64,000 nt of DNA. It comes from Natronocella acetinitrilica. Its GTDB lineage: Bacteria > Pseudomonadota > Gammaproteobacteria > Nitrococcales > Aquisalimonadaceae. Positions within the stretch are counted from its first letter, which is position 1, and each line of letters begins with the position of its first letter. Shown here one piece after another: positions 26,940 through 34,961 of the stretch. The stretch lies in the NCBI RefSeq assembly GCF_024170285.1, contig NZ_JALJXV010000001.1, positions 310,001 through 374,000 of the forward strand, read 5' to 3'. The notes beneath the pieces were generated by a model. The model was not told where the DNA came from. It searched no databases and saw only the letters and a list, made by a program, of their open reading frames with translations. Both the position numbers and the translations under genes were made by a program.

Positions 26940-27052
26940 GACGCGCCTCCTGATTGATTCAACAACGCGGACTGGTCGTCATCGCGTGAAGGAGGACGCT
27001 ACGCCCCGGCAGAACCCAACAGGTTTGCAATGACGACAGGGACTTAGCCAAA

Positions 27053-27069
27053 TGCGCCAGAACGGCGCA
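27053..27069. promoter_or_regulatory. Inverted repeat upstream of the DmdA-like operon, candidate operator
   Basis: TGCGCC and GGCGCA separated by AGAAC, 114 bp upstream of the DmdA-like start and 55 bp past the GbdR-like stop. AraC/GlxA-type activators bind sites of this size upstream of promoters, so it is a candidate site for the neighbouring regulator. No -35/-10 pair is obvious. Confidence 0.45.
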
Positions 27070-27105
27070 AATGTCGTGAATGGAACAACCGGGGTCGTCC
27101 AGGAA

Positions 27106-27132
27106 GACTTCCGTTACGGGACACTAGCGCCG
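27106..27132. repeat. Direct repeat 1 flanking the GbdR-like gene
   Basis: 27-bp unit whose last 16 bases (CGGGACACTAGCGCCG) are identical to those at 28317-28332; 23 of 27 positions match overall. The two units start exactly 1200 bp apart. This copy covers the stop codon of the regulator gene. Confidence 0.75.
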
Positions 27133-28182
27133 TGCCGTGTGGACCCCGCTGCCCGACACGCCGGCAGTCACGCTGGGACCAGCAGGTGCGTCCTGCAGCA
27201 GGCGCTCAGCCCGCCGGCGACGCTCGTCGCTTGGAGAACGCTCGTAGCGGTCGTGGTAGCACTTGGTGAAGTGCGGCGGCGAGACGAACCCGCAGGCAAC
27301 GGCAACATCGGTAATCGGCATGTCGGTCTGCAGCAGCAACTGCCGGGCGCGCCCCAGGCGGAGATCCAGATAGTAGCGGGTGGGCGGGCAACCGAGATAG
27401 CGCTGGAACAGGCGTTCCAGCTGCCGCCGGGAGAGGCCGGCGTGTCCGGCCAGTTCATCAAGCGTCAGGGTCTCGTGAAGATTGGCCTCCATCAGCGCCA
27501 CCACCTCCACCAGTTTGGGCTGGGAGGCGCCCAGTCGAACCTTCAGCGGTGTACGTTGCCGGTCGCTGAAGTCGCGAATGCGCTCATGCAGGAACTCCTC
27601 GGCAATCCCTTCGGCGAGCTTGGCCCCATGATGACGCGCCACCAGGTTGAGCATCATGTCCAACGGCGCGACGCCGCCCGAACAGGTGTAGCGATCACGG
27701 TCCAGCACGAACAGCTCTGAAGTGAAGGTGACATCCGGGAACATCAGGTCCTCGCAGATGCTTGAGATGTGCTCCCAGTGCAGCGTGCAGCGATATCCGC
27801 TCAATACCCCGGCTTTCGCCAGAATATAGCCACCAGTGCACACGGCTCCCAGCGCCACGTGACGATGCGCCATGCGCCGCAGCCAGACAGTGAGTTCGCG
27901 GGGACAATTGTCCTGGACCTGGACGCCGGCGCAGACCAGCGCAAGATCCAGCTCCGGCGCATCACCGAGGGCGGCGTCTGCAGACAGGGCAACGCCATTG
28001 CTTGCCGCCACCGGCTGACCGTCGGTACTCAGCAGTACCCACTGGTACAGCTCCTCTTCGGTGAGCTGATTGGCCATTCTGAGTGGTTCCAGCGCCGAAC
28101 TCATGGCCAGAAAGGAGAAACCCGGCACCAGCACGAAGCCGATGCGCCGCGTCCGTGGCTCGTCGCCCTGCAGCATCCCCAT
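27124..28182 (-). CDS. GlxA/AraC-family transcriptional regulator, GbdR-like
   Basis: 352 aa. N-terminal DJ-1/PfpI-like (amidase-type) domain, residues ~14-190: IGFVLVPGFSFLAMSSALEPLRMAN, VCAGVQVQDN, GAVCTGGYILAKAGVL. C-terminal AraC double HTH, residues ~225-325: LDELAGHAGLSRRQLERLFQ and ITDVAVACGFVSPPHFTKCY. This is the layout of GbdR, the glycine betaine/dimethylglycine-responsive activator of pseudomonads. Placement between the DmdA-like operon and fhs supports control of methylamine/one-carbon genes, but the ligand is inferred. Confidence 0.87.
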   Translation of the reverse strand: MGMLQGDEPRTRRIGFVLVPGFSFLAMSSALEPLRMANQLTEEELYQWVLLSTDGQPVAASNGVALSADAALGDAPELDLALVCAGVQVQDNCPRELTVWLRRMAHRHVALGAVCTGGYILAKAGVLSGYRCTLHWEHISSICEDLMFPDVTFTSELFVLDRDRYTCSGGVAPLDMMLNLVARHHGAKLAEGIAEEFLHERIRDFSDRQRTPLKVRLGASQPKLVEVVALMEANLHETLTLDELAGHAGLSRRQLERLFQRYLGCPPTRYYLDLRLGRARQLLLQTDMPITDVAVACGFVSPPHFTKCYHDRYERSPSDERRRRAERLLQDAPAGPSVTAGVSGSGVHTARR

Positions 28183-28283
28183 GACAGCCTCACTCTCCTG
28201 GACCAGCCGGTCCTGCGATCGCCCCAGTATTACGCGAACGAACCCACCGCGCCAGTCACCTCAAATCAGTTGGTGAGCTTAGC

Positions 28284-28322
28284 GTCCCGAAACAGAAATG
28301 CAGCGAACTTCTGCTTCGGGAC
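28284..28322. promoter_or_regulatory. Hairpin/inverted repeat between the GbdR-like gene and fhs
   Basis: Arms GTCCCGAAACAGAA and TTCTGCTTCGGGAC are complementary at 13 of 14 positions with an 11-nt loop. The right arm overlaps direct repeat 2. Could be an operator or transcript hairpin in this 339-bp divergent region. Confidence 0.5.
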
Positions 28323-28332
28323 ACTAGCGCCG
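28306..28332. repeat. Direct repeat 2 flanking the GbdR-like gene
   Basis: Second copy of the 27-bp unit described at 27106-27132, here in the intergenic region upstream of fhs. Confidence 0.75.
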
Positions 28333-28521
28333 ACGCCGCGACATTGCACCGCCCGGCGCAGCCCGGGAGCGACATTGGTTGTTCTCTGCGCGTCATCCTC
28401 GGTCACAGCCTCAGCAAAGACTGTCGTTCAGATCACGACCCGGGACGCTCCAGGAACAGTTGTCACCGCCGAGCGCCAGCATACTGGCTGCACGATCAAT
28501 CTCTGAAAATGGGGACAGCCA

Positions 28522-30258
28522 ATGGCGACCAACCCGGAAACACGCACGGATGCAGGCGGTGAGTTGCCTCTGGACAACCTGGAGATTGCACGGGGAACCC
28601 CGGGCCGGCCGATCATGGAGATCGCCGCAGACCTTGGCCTGCGCAATGACCAGGTGGAGCCCTACGGCCACGGTGTCGCCAAGGTGGATCTGGCGGCCAT
28701 TGGGGATCCATCGCCGTCGCGGCGGGGCCGCTATGTGGTGGTCTCGGCCATCACCCCGACGCCACTCGGCGAGGGCAAGACCACCACCGCGATTGGCCTG
28801 TCGCAGGCACTCTGCCGCCTGGGTCACAAGGCCACCGTCACGCTACGCCAACCCTCCCTCGGACCGACACTTGGCATCAAGGGCGGCGCGGCCGGTGGTG
28901 GATACAGCCAGGTGATCCCCATGGAGCGCATCAATCTGCACCTCACCGGGGACATTCACGCGGTGACCGCGGCCCATAATCTGCTGGCAGCCATGGTCGA
29001 CAACCATCTCTATCAGGGCCGGGAACCCAGGCTGGATGCGGCCCGCATCAGCTGGCGCCGGGTCGTGGATATCAATGATCGGGCCCTGCGTCAGATCGTC
29101 ATCGGCCTGGGTAGTCGTGGTGACGGCATTCCCCGCCAGACCGGGTTCGATATCACCGCCGCCTCCGAAGTCATGGCGGTGCTGGCGCTGGCGGACTCCC
29201 TCGCGGATCTGCGCCAGCGGCTGGGGCGGATAACCATTGGTCGTGGCACGGATGGACGGCCTGTAACCGCCGAGCAGATCGGTGCGGCTGGTGCCATGAC
29301 GGTCCTGTTACGGGATGCCCTGCGCCCCAACCTGCTGCAAACCCTGGAGCACACACCGGCAATGATGCACACCGGCCCTTTCGGGAATATCGCCCACGGC
29401 AATTCATCCATCGTTGCCGACCACGTGGCCCTGACCTACAGCGATTATGTGGTCACCGAGGCGGGCTTCGGGGCCGACATGGGTGCCGAGCGATTCTTCA
29501 ACATCAAGTGTCGCGCCTCGGGTCTCACCCCCCATGCGGCGGTTCTGGTGGCCACGGTCCGGGGACTTAAGTTCCACAGCGGTCGCCATCGTGTGGTGGC
29601 CGGACGCCCCCTGCCGGAATCAATGCTGCGTGAGTCGCCGGACGATGTGTGGGCCGGCGGCGCCAATCTGCGCCGCCAGGTCGAGAACATCCGCATCCAC
29701 GGTGTCACGCCAGTGGTGGCGGTCAACACCTTCCCGACGGACTACGCGTCGGAACACGCCGCGATACTCGCAATTGCCCGGGAGTCCGGCGTACGGGCCT
29801 GCCTTTGCAGCCATGTGCAGGACGGCGGCGAAGGAGCGCTGGAACTGGCCGAAGCCGTGGCGGAGGCAGCAGCGCAACCTGTCGACTTCCGCCTGCTCTA
29901 CGCCGATGCACTTGCCCCTCGGGAGAAGATCGCGCGCATCGCGCAGCGGATTTACGGCGCCGATGGCGTCGCGTGCTCACCCCTTGCGGAAGAGCAACTC
30001 GCGCAGATCATCGCCGAGGGTCACGACACGCTGCCTGTCTGCATCGCCAAGACCCACCTGTCGCTGTCAGCCGACCCGAAACTGCAGGGCGCACCGACCG
30101 GCTGGACGCTGCCAGTGCGGGAAGTGCGGGCGGCCACTGGCGCAGGTTTTCTCTACGCGCTCTGCGGCGATATCCGAACCATGCCCGGGCTGGGGACAAC
30201 ACCTGCCGCCTACGGAATGGATGTCGACGACCAGGAGAGACTACACGGGCTTTTCTAG
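28522..30258 (+). CDS. fhs: Formate-tetrahydrofolate ligase
   Basis: 578 aa (family ~555). ATP-dependent ligation of formate to THF giving 10-formyl-THF, or the reverse with ATP gain. ATP loop: TPLGEGKTTTAIGLSQAL near residue 85; folate/formate region RQPSLGPTLGIKGGAAGGG; HTGPFGNIAHGNSSI; ADMGAERFFNIKCR. An extra ~25 polar residues precede the usual PIMEIAADLGL start. The ribosome site before ATG 28522 is weak. With PurU at the other end of the folate chain it links formate and one-carbon pools. Confidence 0.95.
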   Translation: MATNPETRTDAGGELPLDNLEIARGTPGRPIMEIAADLGLRNDQVEPYGHGVAKVDLAAIGDPSPSRRGRYVVVSAITPTPLGEGKTTTAIGLSQALCRLGHKATVTLRQPSLGPTLGIKGGAAGGGYSQVIPMERINLHLTGDIHAVTAAHNLLAAMVDNHLYQGREPRLDAARISWRRVVDINDRALRQIVIGLGSRGDGIPRQTGFDITAASEVMAVLALADSLADLRQRLGRITIGRGTDGRPVTAEQIGAAGAMTVLLRDALRPNLLQTLEHTPAMMHTGPFGNIAHGNSSIVADHVALTYSDYVVTEAGFGADMGAERFFNIKCRASGLTPHAAVLVATVRGLKFHSGRHRVVAGRPLPESMLRESPDDVWAGGANLRRQVENIRIHGVTPVVAVNTFPTDYASEHAAILAIARESGVRACLCSHVQDGGEGALELAEAVAEAAAQPVDFRLLYADALAPREKIARIAQRIYGADGVACSPLAEEQLAQIIAEGHDTLPVCIAKTHLSLSADPKLQGAPTGWTLPVREVRAATGAGFLYALCGDIRTMPGLGTTPAAYGMDVDDQERLHGLF

Positions 30259-31614
30259 CCCCTCCCGTCGATCCCAGTCCGCGGCAATGGCGGCACCGCG
30301 GGTCTGGTTGACGAACAGGCAGACCGAAATGGCGGCGATGAACAGGGCGGCGCAGAACAGGATGGCCATGTGCAGGCCGACAGCAACCTGCAGCAAGCCC
30401 AGACCAAGGATGCCGAACACGCCGGCAAGCTTGTTGGCGAGCCCCCAGAAACCGAAGAACTCGGCGGCCTTGGCGGTGGGGGAGAAAATCCCCACCAGGG
30501 CCCGGCTCGCGCTCTGGCTGGAACCCAGGCTGAGCCCGGCCAGCACACCCACCACCAGGAACAGGTGCTGAGCTTCCCAATCCACGCCCAACGTGTTCAG
30601 AAATGCCGTCACCTGCGGTGTGCCCCAGATCGCCAGCACGGCGAAGACCCACAGGGACAGGGTGCCGATGTAGGTGACCTTGGCGCCGATCCGGTCCTGT
30701 ATGAAACCGAATCCGATGGCTCCCACGGCGGCGGTGATCTGCACGATGATGAACATGATGTTGCGTATGGATTCATCCCAGCCGATGACCTGCGCCCCGT
30801 AAATGAACGCAAAGGCGATGATGATGTAGATACCCGCCATGGCGAAGAACACCGAAATCAGGAACACGGCAAGGTCCCGGAACTGCGCCAGCTCCTTCCA
30901 GGTCTGCCAGAGCCGGCGTACGCCGATGGTGACGTAGTTCTGGCCCGCGGGCAGTGCCCTTGCCTGGCCACGCTCGCGCACCCAGAGGAAGGTGGGAATC
31001 GCGGCCAGCAGGAAGAAGGCGCCGGCGAACGGACCCACCCAGCGGATACGGTCGAAGTTCTCGAGGGTAGCGGCACCCAGGAAGGCCAGGGTGAACCCCG
31101 CGGCGAACAGGCCGCCGACGTAACCGAGCGCCCAGCCGAAGCCGGAGATCTTGCCCAGGTCCTCCGGCGGACCCAGGTCTGGCAGGAAGCTCGCGATGAA
31201 CGACTCGCCGATGGAGTAGGCGTAGTTGGAGATGATCAGCAGGATCATGCCCAGCACAATGAAACCCGGGGCCACGAAGTAGAGCAGGCAGGTACTCACC
31301 ACAGTGGCCAGATAGCTGCCGAACAGAAAGCGCTTCTTGGCAGCGGTGTAGTCCATGATGGCACCGCACACCGGCCCCGAAAGCACCACCAGGAAGTAGC
31401 TGGTTGCCAGCGCGATGCTCCACAGCAGGTTGCCCAGGCGATAGTCGTCGTTGCGGTCGCCGACAATCACCGTGGTGAACAACTCGTTGAAGATCACGGT
31501 GATGATGAGCAGCGTGTAGGCCTGGTTGGCGAAGTCGAACATCGCCCAGCCCACGATTTCCTTCTTCGGCGCCCGGATGCGGGGTGGCCGCGCTTGCCCT
31601 GCCGTGATTGTCAT
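30241..31614 (-). CDS. MFS transporter, UMF1/Atg22-like
   Basis: 457 aa with about 12 hydrophobic segments. Opening IVGWAMFDFANQAYTLLIITVIF and the following VLSGPVCGAIMDYTAAKKRF are characteristic of the UMF1 (Atg22-like) branch of the major facilitator superfamily; bacterial members have mostly unknown substrates. The cytoplasmic loop after TM6 contains RERGQARALPAGQNYV. The stop overlaps the convergent fhs stop by 18 bp. The YdjM-family gene upstream ends 18... bases into the gap before this start, so the two may share a transcript. Confidence 0.88.
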   Translation of the reverse strand: MTITAGQARPPRIRAPKKEIVGWAMFDFANQAYTLLIITVIFNELFTTVIVGDRNDDYRLGNLLWSIALATSYFLVVLSGPVCGAIMDYTAAKKRFLFGSYLATVVSTCLLYFVAPGFIVLGMILLIISNYAYSIGESFIASFLPDLGPPEDLGKISGFGWALGYVGGLFAAGFTLAFLGAATLENFDRIRWVGPFAGAFFLLAAIPTFLWVRERGQARALPAGQNYVTIGVRRLWQTWKELAQFRDLAVFLISVFFAMAGIYIIIAFAFIYGAQVIGWDESIRNIMFIIVQITAAVGAIGFGFIQDRIGAKVTYIGTLSLWVFAVLAIWGTPQVTAFLNTLGVDWEAQHLFLVVGVLAGLSLGSSQSASRALVGIFSPTAKAAEFFGFWGLANKLAGVFGILGLGLLQVAVGLHMAILFCAALFIAAISVCLFVNQTRGAAIAADWDRREGLEKPV

Positions 31615-31631
31615 GTGGTCGCCGTCATGGC

Positions 31632-32681
31632 TCAGATCTCCACGGGATTACCGCCGCGCATGCGATACAGGGTCCAGTCCTCATCCACCAACCGCCGGCA
31701 CATACCGAAAACGAAGGGCGGCGTCAGACCCTCCAGTTGAAAACGCAGATCCCCGAACCAGACGCAGGTGCCGCGCTCGGGGTGATCGTCCACCGTTCGC
31801 AGGGCCGGCAGATCGGCGAACCAGCGGTAGAAGTCGAATGCCTCATGAGACCAGACCTCGCGGGCCAGTGCATCCTCCCGACCACTGCCAAACTGGCTGT
31901 GTCTGGTCCAGACCGGTGCCTGCACGGGCTGGTAGCTGGCGAGTATCTGCCGCCACCAGGCCGCATCCTCGCCGGGATCGGGCCATGGGCTGGAACGCCG
32001 CAGACTGATGCGCGCAAGGTGGTGCGCTTCTGCTTCGCTGATGGCGAGTTTCCAGTTCCACGGTGAGAAGGGTTGCGGGTAGACCGCGATGCGCTCCACT
32101 GCGAGGCCGGCGTCGTCGGCGTAGGCACGGGCAATGTCCATGGCGGCACGATTCTGGGTGGCCTGGTAACCCACCAGCGCTGTGGCTGCGGCCAGCGTCA
32201 GTGCTGCTGACGTGCGCGGCCGCCAGTATAGGGATAGAAGGAAGCCCACCAGCAGGATGCCGGACAGATAGGGATCGATGATGAAGGTGGTGTTCCAGCC
32301 AGGCGACCAGTTGCTGAGCGGTGCGAGAATCTGCGTGCCGTAACTGGTGATGAGATCGCCGACGATATGGATGCACAAGGCAAGCAGGCAAACGCCGAAA
32401 TAGGCGCTCCAGTGGAAACGGCGTTTTCGGATCAGGCTAAAGCCCAGCGCCAGAACCAGGGCCCACAGCGGCGTCAACAGTAGAGAGTGGGTTGGCCCGC
32501 GATGCTGCTCCAGGTAGGCGACAGGCCCCGCCAGGTTGACCAGGAAGTCGAGGTCCGGTGCCGCCCCGGCGAGGAAGCCCACCACTGTGCGCTCCCGCAT
32601 GGACAGGGTATTGGCGCGTTGTCGTGGGGTCGTGGCGCGGGCGAGCACCGCCGCGCTGATGGCGTGGGTCAGCGTATCCAG
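31632..32681 (-). CDS. YdjM-family membrane-bound metal-dependent hydrolase, probable CUG start
   Basis: About 349 aa. PF04307-type protein: metal-ligand His/Asp clusters in DTLTHA, GAAPDLDFL, HRGPTHSLLLTP and HIVGDLITSYG, with several membrane segments (VCLLALCIHIVGDL, GILLVGFLLSLYW). The conventional frame starts at GTG 32648 and loses the family's invariant N-terminus. Reading 11 codons further upstream gives LDTLTHAISAAV from CTG at 32681, with AGAGGA 8 bases before it and no ATG/GTG/TTG better placed, so CUG is the likely start. Function of the family is poorly known. Confidence 0.82.
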   Translation of the reverse strand: MDTLTHAISAAVLARATTPRQRANTLSMRERTVVGFLAGAAPDLDFLVNLAGPVAYLEQHRGPTHSLLLTPLWALVLALGFSLIRKRRFHWSAYFGVCLLALCIHIVGDLITSYGTQILAPLSNWSPGWNTTFIIDPYLSGILLVGFLLSLYWRPRTSAALTLAAATALVGYQATQNRAAMDIARAYADDAGLAVERIAVYPQPFSPWNWKLAISEAEAHHLARISLRRSSPWPDPGEDAAWWRQILASYQPVQAPVWTRHSQFGSGREDALAREVWSHEAFDFYRWFADLPALRTVDDHPERGTCVWFGDLRFQLEGLTPPFVFGMCRRLVDEDWTLYRMRGGNPVEI

Positions 32682-32755
32682 TGAACCATCCTCTGTGCGT
32701 TATCGTGCTGCTGCGACGCCGACCATAGCACGATCGCCGGACAGCGCCATGACCG

Positions 32756-33424
32756 TCATGTGACCTGCTCGCGGGTGCCGTCGGGCATGCTGTCCCTGAC
32801 TCCAGCTTGCGGGGCGGGCAGGCGTTCACGGCGCCGGCCGTGATGGGTGAGATAGCCCGGTACCCAGCGGGAGACCCGCTGCGCCAGTGAAAGCGCGCGT
32901 CGCAGGTAACCGCGGGCGGTGGCACGGTGGTCACCGCCGGCACGCAGCCAGACCACGAAGGTGGAGACAAAGATACTGGTGAGGGCGGTTTCTTCCAGGC
33001 CGCGATAGGCCCCGGTTGCGTCGCGCCCGGCCCCTTCGCGCAGCCATTGGACGGTGCGACTGATCCGCAGCACGGCTGGGATCTGCACGTGCAAATGGCC
33101 GAATTCGAGTTTTCCGGCAATCATCTGTCCGGTGAGACGGCGACGTTCGTCGAGGGCGTCAAGCCAGGCCAGCACCAACGTCTCGATCCGCCTGGTGGGG
33201 GGCATGGTCGACACTGCTGGATCCGCTGCCGCGCGCAGCATGGCCGCATCCGCCCGATCGAACCAGGCGTCCACCAGATCTTCTTTCTCCCGGAAGTGGT
33301 GGCGAACGGCGTTCAGGTCGGTACCGAGTTCCTCGGCCACGTCGAACAAGCGCACCGCCTCCCAGGACCGCGACTCCCCAAGTTTCAGTGCCGCATTCAA
33401 TACCGCATCGGCTGTCTGCTGCAT
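32756..33424 (-). CDS. TetR-family transcriptional regulator
   Basis: 222 aa from ATG at 33424 (MQQTADAVLNAALKL) with GGAGGTGG upstream; the longer frame is unsupported. N-terminal HTH in SWEAVRLFDVAEELGTDLNAVRHHFREKEDLVDAWF. The C-terminal two thirds are a helical ligand domain with TRRIETLVLAWLDAL and LTSIFVSTFVVWLRAG. Divergent from the small membrane gene at 33606, a possible target. Inducer unknown. Confidence 0.86.
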   Translation of the reverse strand: MQQTADAVLNAALKLGESRSWEAVRLFDVAEELGTDLNAVRHHFREKEDLVDAWFDRADAAMLRAAADPAVSTMPPTRRIETLVLAWLDALDERRRLTGQMIAGKLEFGHLHVQIPAVLRISRTVQWLREGAGRDATGAYRGLEETALTSIFVSTFVVWLRAGGDHRATARGYLRRALSLAQRVSRWVPGYLTHHGRRRERLPAPQAGVRDSMPDGTREQVT

Positions 33425-33605
33425 GACCACCTCCCGCAGCCACCAAGGTTGCAAATGCTGCTCTCCTGTACATAGAGGATATCCGCCGCGGACTGAAGTT
33501 CCGTGCTTGCCGAGGTCGGTGGTGATTACTCGCACCAGAAGCCGGCCCTGCATACAATGCACCCCAACACACCAGCCATGCGCTCAGTCAGGAGGCGAGC
33601 AAGCA

Positions 33606-34040
33606 ATGACCGGCGAGACGACGATCCCCAGCCACGGACCACGCACCCTGCCGCTGCTGCACCTGCTTCTCACGCTGGTGGCCGCGGCGGTGCTGTTTCT
33701 CCCGGTGGTTACCCTGGGTGATGGATCGCAACCCACGGTGGTTGACGTGGCCGGCGGCTGGGCAACCGCAAGCCTCGTCATCATGGGCTTCATCATGCTG
33801 GCGGCGGTCACGCTGGCGGTCACGGGCCGCACCGTCTGGTCCAACCTGCTGGTGATTGATCTCGGGGTATTGTTGAGTCTGGCGCCGGCGGTGCTGGGCC
33901 TGCTGGTGCGCTGGGAAACACCGGAATCGGGCATTGGCAGTCTCGGCGCTGCATTCTGGCTCGCCATGGCCCTCATGCTGGGGCGCATCCCGCTCAGCGT
34001 GTATATCCGCAGCCGAGCCGCACGGGTCGGGCAGCGTTAG
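33606..34040 (+). CDS. Small integral membrane protein, unknown
   Basis: 144 aa from ATG at 33606 with AGGAGG 10 bases upstream. Four hydrophobic segments: LLHLLLTLVAAAVLFLPVV, ASLVIMGFIMLAAVTLAV, NLLVIDLGVLLSLAPAVLGL and AAFWLAMALMLGRIPLSV. No recognised domain. Followed 6 bp later by another small membrane gene, so probably a two-gene operon divergent from tetR. Function not known. Confidence 0.7.
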   Translation: MTGETTIPSHGPRTLPLLHLLLTLVAAAVLFLPVVTLGDGSQPTVVDVAGGWATASLVIMGFIMLAAVTLAVTGRTVWSNLLVIDLGVLLSLAPAVLGLLVRWETPESGIGSLGAAFWLAMALMLGRIPLSVYIRSRAARVGQR

Positions 34041-34046
34041 AACAGC

Positions 34047-34463
34047 ATGCTCGACGCGCTAGCCGGCAATGAGACGTTGTGGTGGTCGGTGGCCGCTGTC
34101 TCCGTTCTCACTTTCCTTGGCTCGCTGGTGCTTGTTCCGTGGCTGGTGGTGCGTATTCCCCGGGATTACTTTGTGCATGAAGAGCGGCGCAAACCGCTCT
34201 GCGCCCATTGCCACCCGCTTGTCCGACTATGCCTGCTTGCGGCAAAGAATCTGGTCGGCGGAGTGCTGCTGGTGGCCGGCATCCTGATGCTGGTGTTACC
34301 GGGCCAGGGGCTGATCACCATGCTCATTGCACTGATGCTGATCGACTTTCCCGGCAAGTTCCACGTGGAGCGCTGGGTTGTGGAACGCGAGCCGGTATTC
34401 CGGGCCATCAACTGGCTGCGCCAGCGGTCGGGGCGTCCGCCGCTGGCGCTCTCAGATGACTGA
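34047..34463 (+). CDS. PGPGW-type transmembrane protein
   Basis: 138 aa. Two or three membrane segments (SVAAVSVLTFLGSLVLVPW, NLVGGVLLVAGILMLVLPGQG) and a C-terminal cytosolic tail. The LPGQGLITMLIALMLIDFPGK segment is the core of the small PGPGW membrane family. A CAHC pair (PLCAHCHPLVR) lies between the membrane parts. Follows the 33606 gene by 6 bp and converges on doxX (2 bp between stops). Role unknown. Confidence 0.75.
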   Translation: MLDALAGNETLWWSVAAVSVLTFLGSLVLVPWLVVRIPRDYFVHEERRKPLCAHCHPLVRLCLLAAKNLVGGVLLVAGILMLVLPGQGLITMLIALMLIDFPGKFHVERWVVEREPVFRAINWLRQRSGRPPLALSDD

Positions 34464-34465
34464 TC

Positions 34466-34858
34466 TCAGCCGCGATTGACCGACAGCGGGCCCGGCCCGG
34501 TGAAGATCAGCGCCACCCCGGTCATCAGGAAGAAATACTGCAGTTCCAGCTGAATGATGCCGCGCTCGTTGATCATCAGTATTTCGTGGGAATGGGCCAG
34601 GAAGATCGCAAAGATCATGTTGATCACGATCAGCACGGCACCCCAGCGGGCATAGAACCCGATTATCAGCATGATCGGCGCCAGGATTTCGCCGACGAAC
34701 ACCCCGTAGGCGAGTATTTCCGGCAGGCCCGCGTTGGAGAGCATGCCCTGTATACCGCCGACACCGCCAAGCTTGGCAATACCGTGGGGCAGCATGAGCA
34801 GGCCCAGAGTGAGCCGCAGAACGATCTTGCCAATACCATCATCGAGTGCGTGCAGCAT
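34466..34858 (-). CDS. DoxX family membrane protein
   Basis: 130 aa, four membrane helices: VLRLTLGLLMLPHGIAKLGG (family opening), GVFVGEILAPIMLIIGFYAR, AVLIVINMIFAIFLA and LQYFFLMTGVALIF. DoxX proteins are quinol- or redox-associated membrane proteins, often tied to oxidative stress. AAGGAG precedes ATG. A perfect 10-bp palindrome lies 24-45 bases upstream, suggesting control by a repressor. Confidence 0.9.
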   Translation of the reverse strand: MLHALDDGIGKIVLRLTLGLLMLPHGIAKLGGVGGIQGMLSNAGLPEILAYGVFVGEILAPIMLIIGFYARWGAVLIVINMIFAIFLAHSHEILMINERGIIQLELQYFFLMTGVALIFTGPGPLSVNRG

Positions 34859-34881
34859 GTCGATCTCCTTGGTTGAGTCCG

Positions 34882-34903
34882 TTTTGTCCGACCTCGGACA
34901 AAA
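34882..34903. promoter_or_regulatory. Perfect 22-bp palindrome upstream of doxX, candidate operator
   Basis: TTTTGTCCGA and TCGGACAAAA separated by two bases. It sits between the likely -10 region (minus strand, TGCTATTTT) and the doxX ribosome site, where a bound repressor would block transcription. The core TGTCCGA..TCGGACA resembles sites of dimeric repressors (Rrf2 or TetR/MarR type); the factor is unknown. Confidence 0.6.
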
Positions 34904-34961
34904 ATAGCATGTTTCTGTTCCATTTTAGTAGCTGGTGCCCCGGCGCCGTCATGAGCACAGA

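Noticed and set aside
30370..31740. 456-aa plus-strand frame opposite the MFS transporter
   Set aside because: Composition is typical of antisense to a membrane protein; the minus frame has twelve helices and UMF1 motifs.
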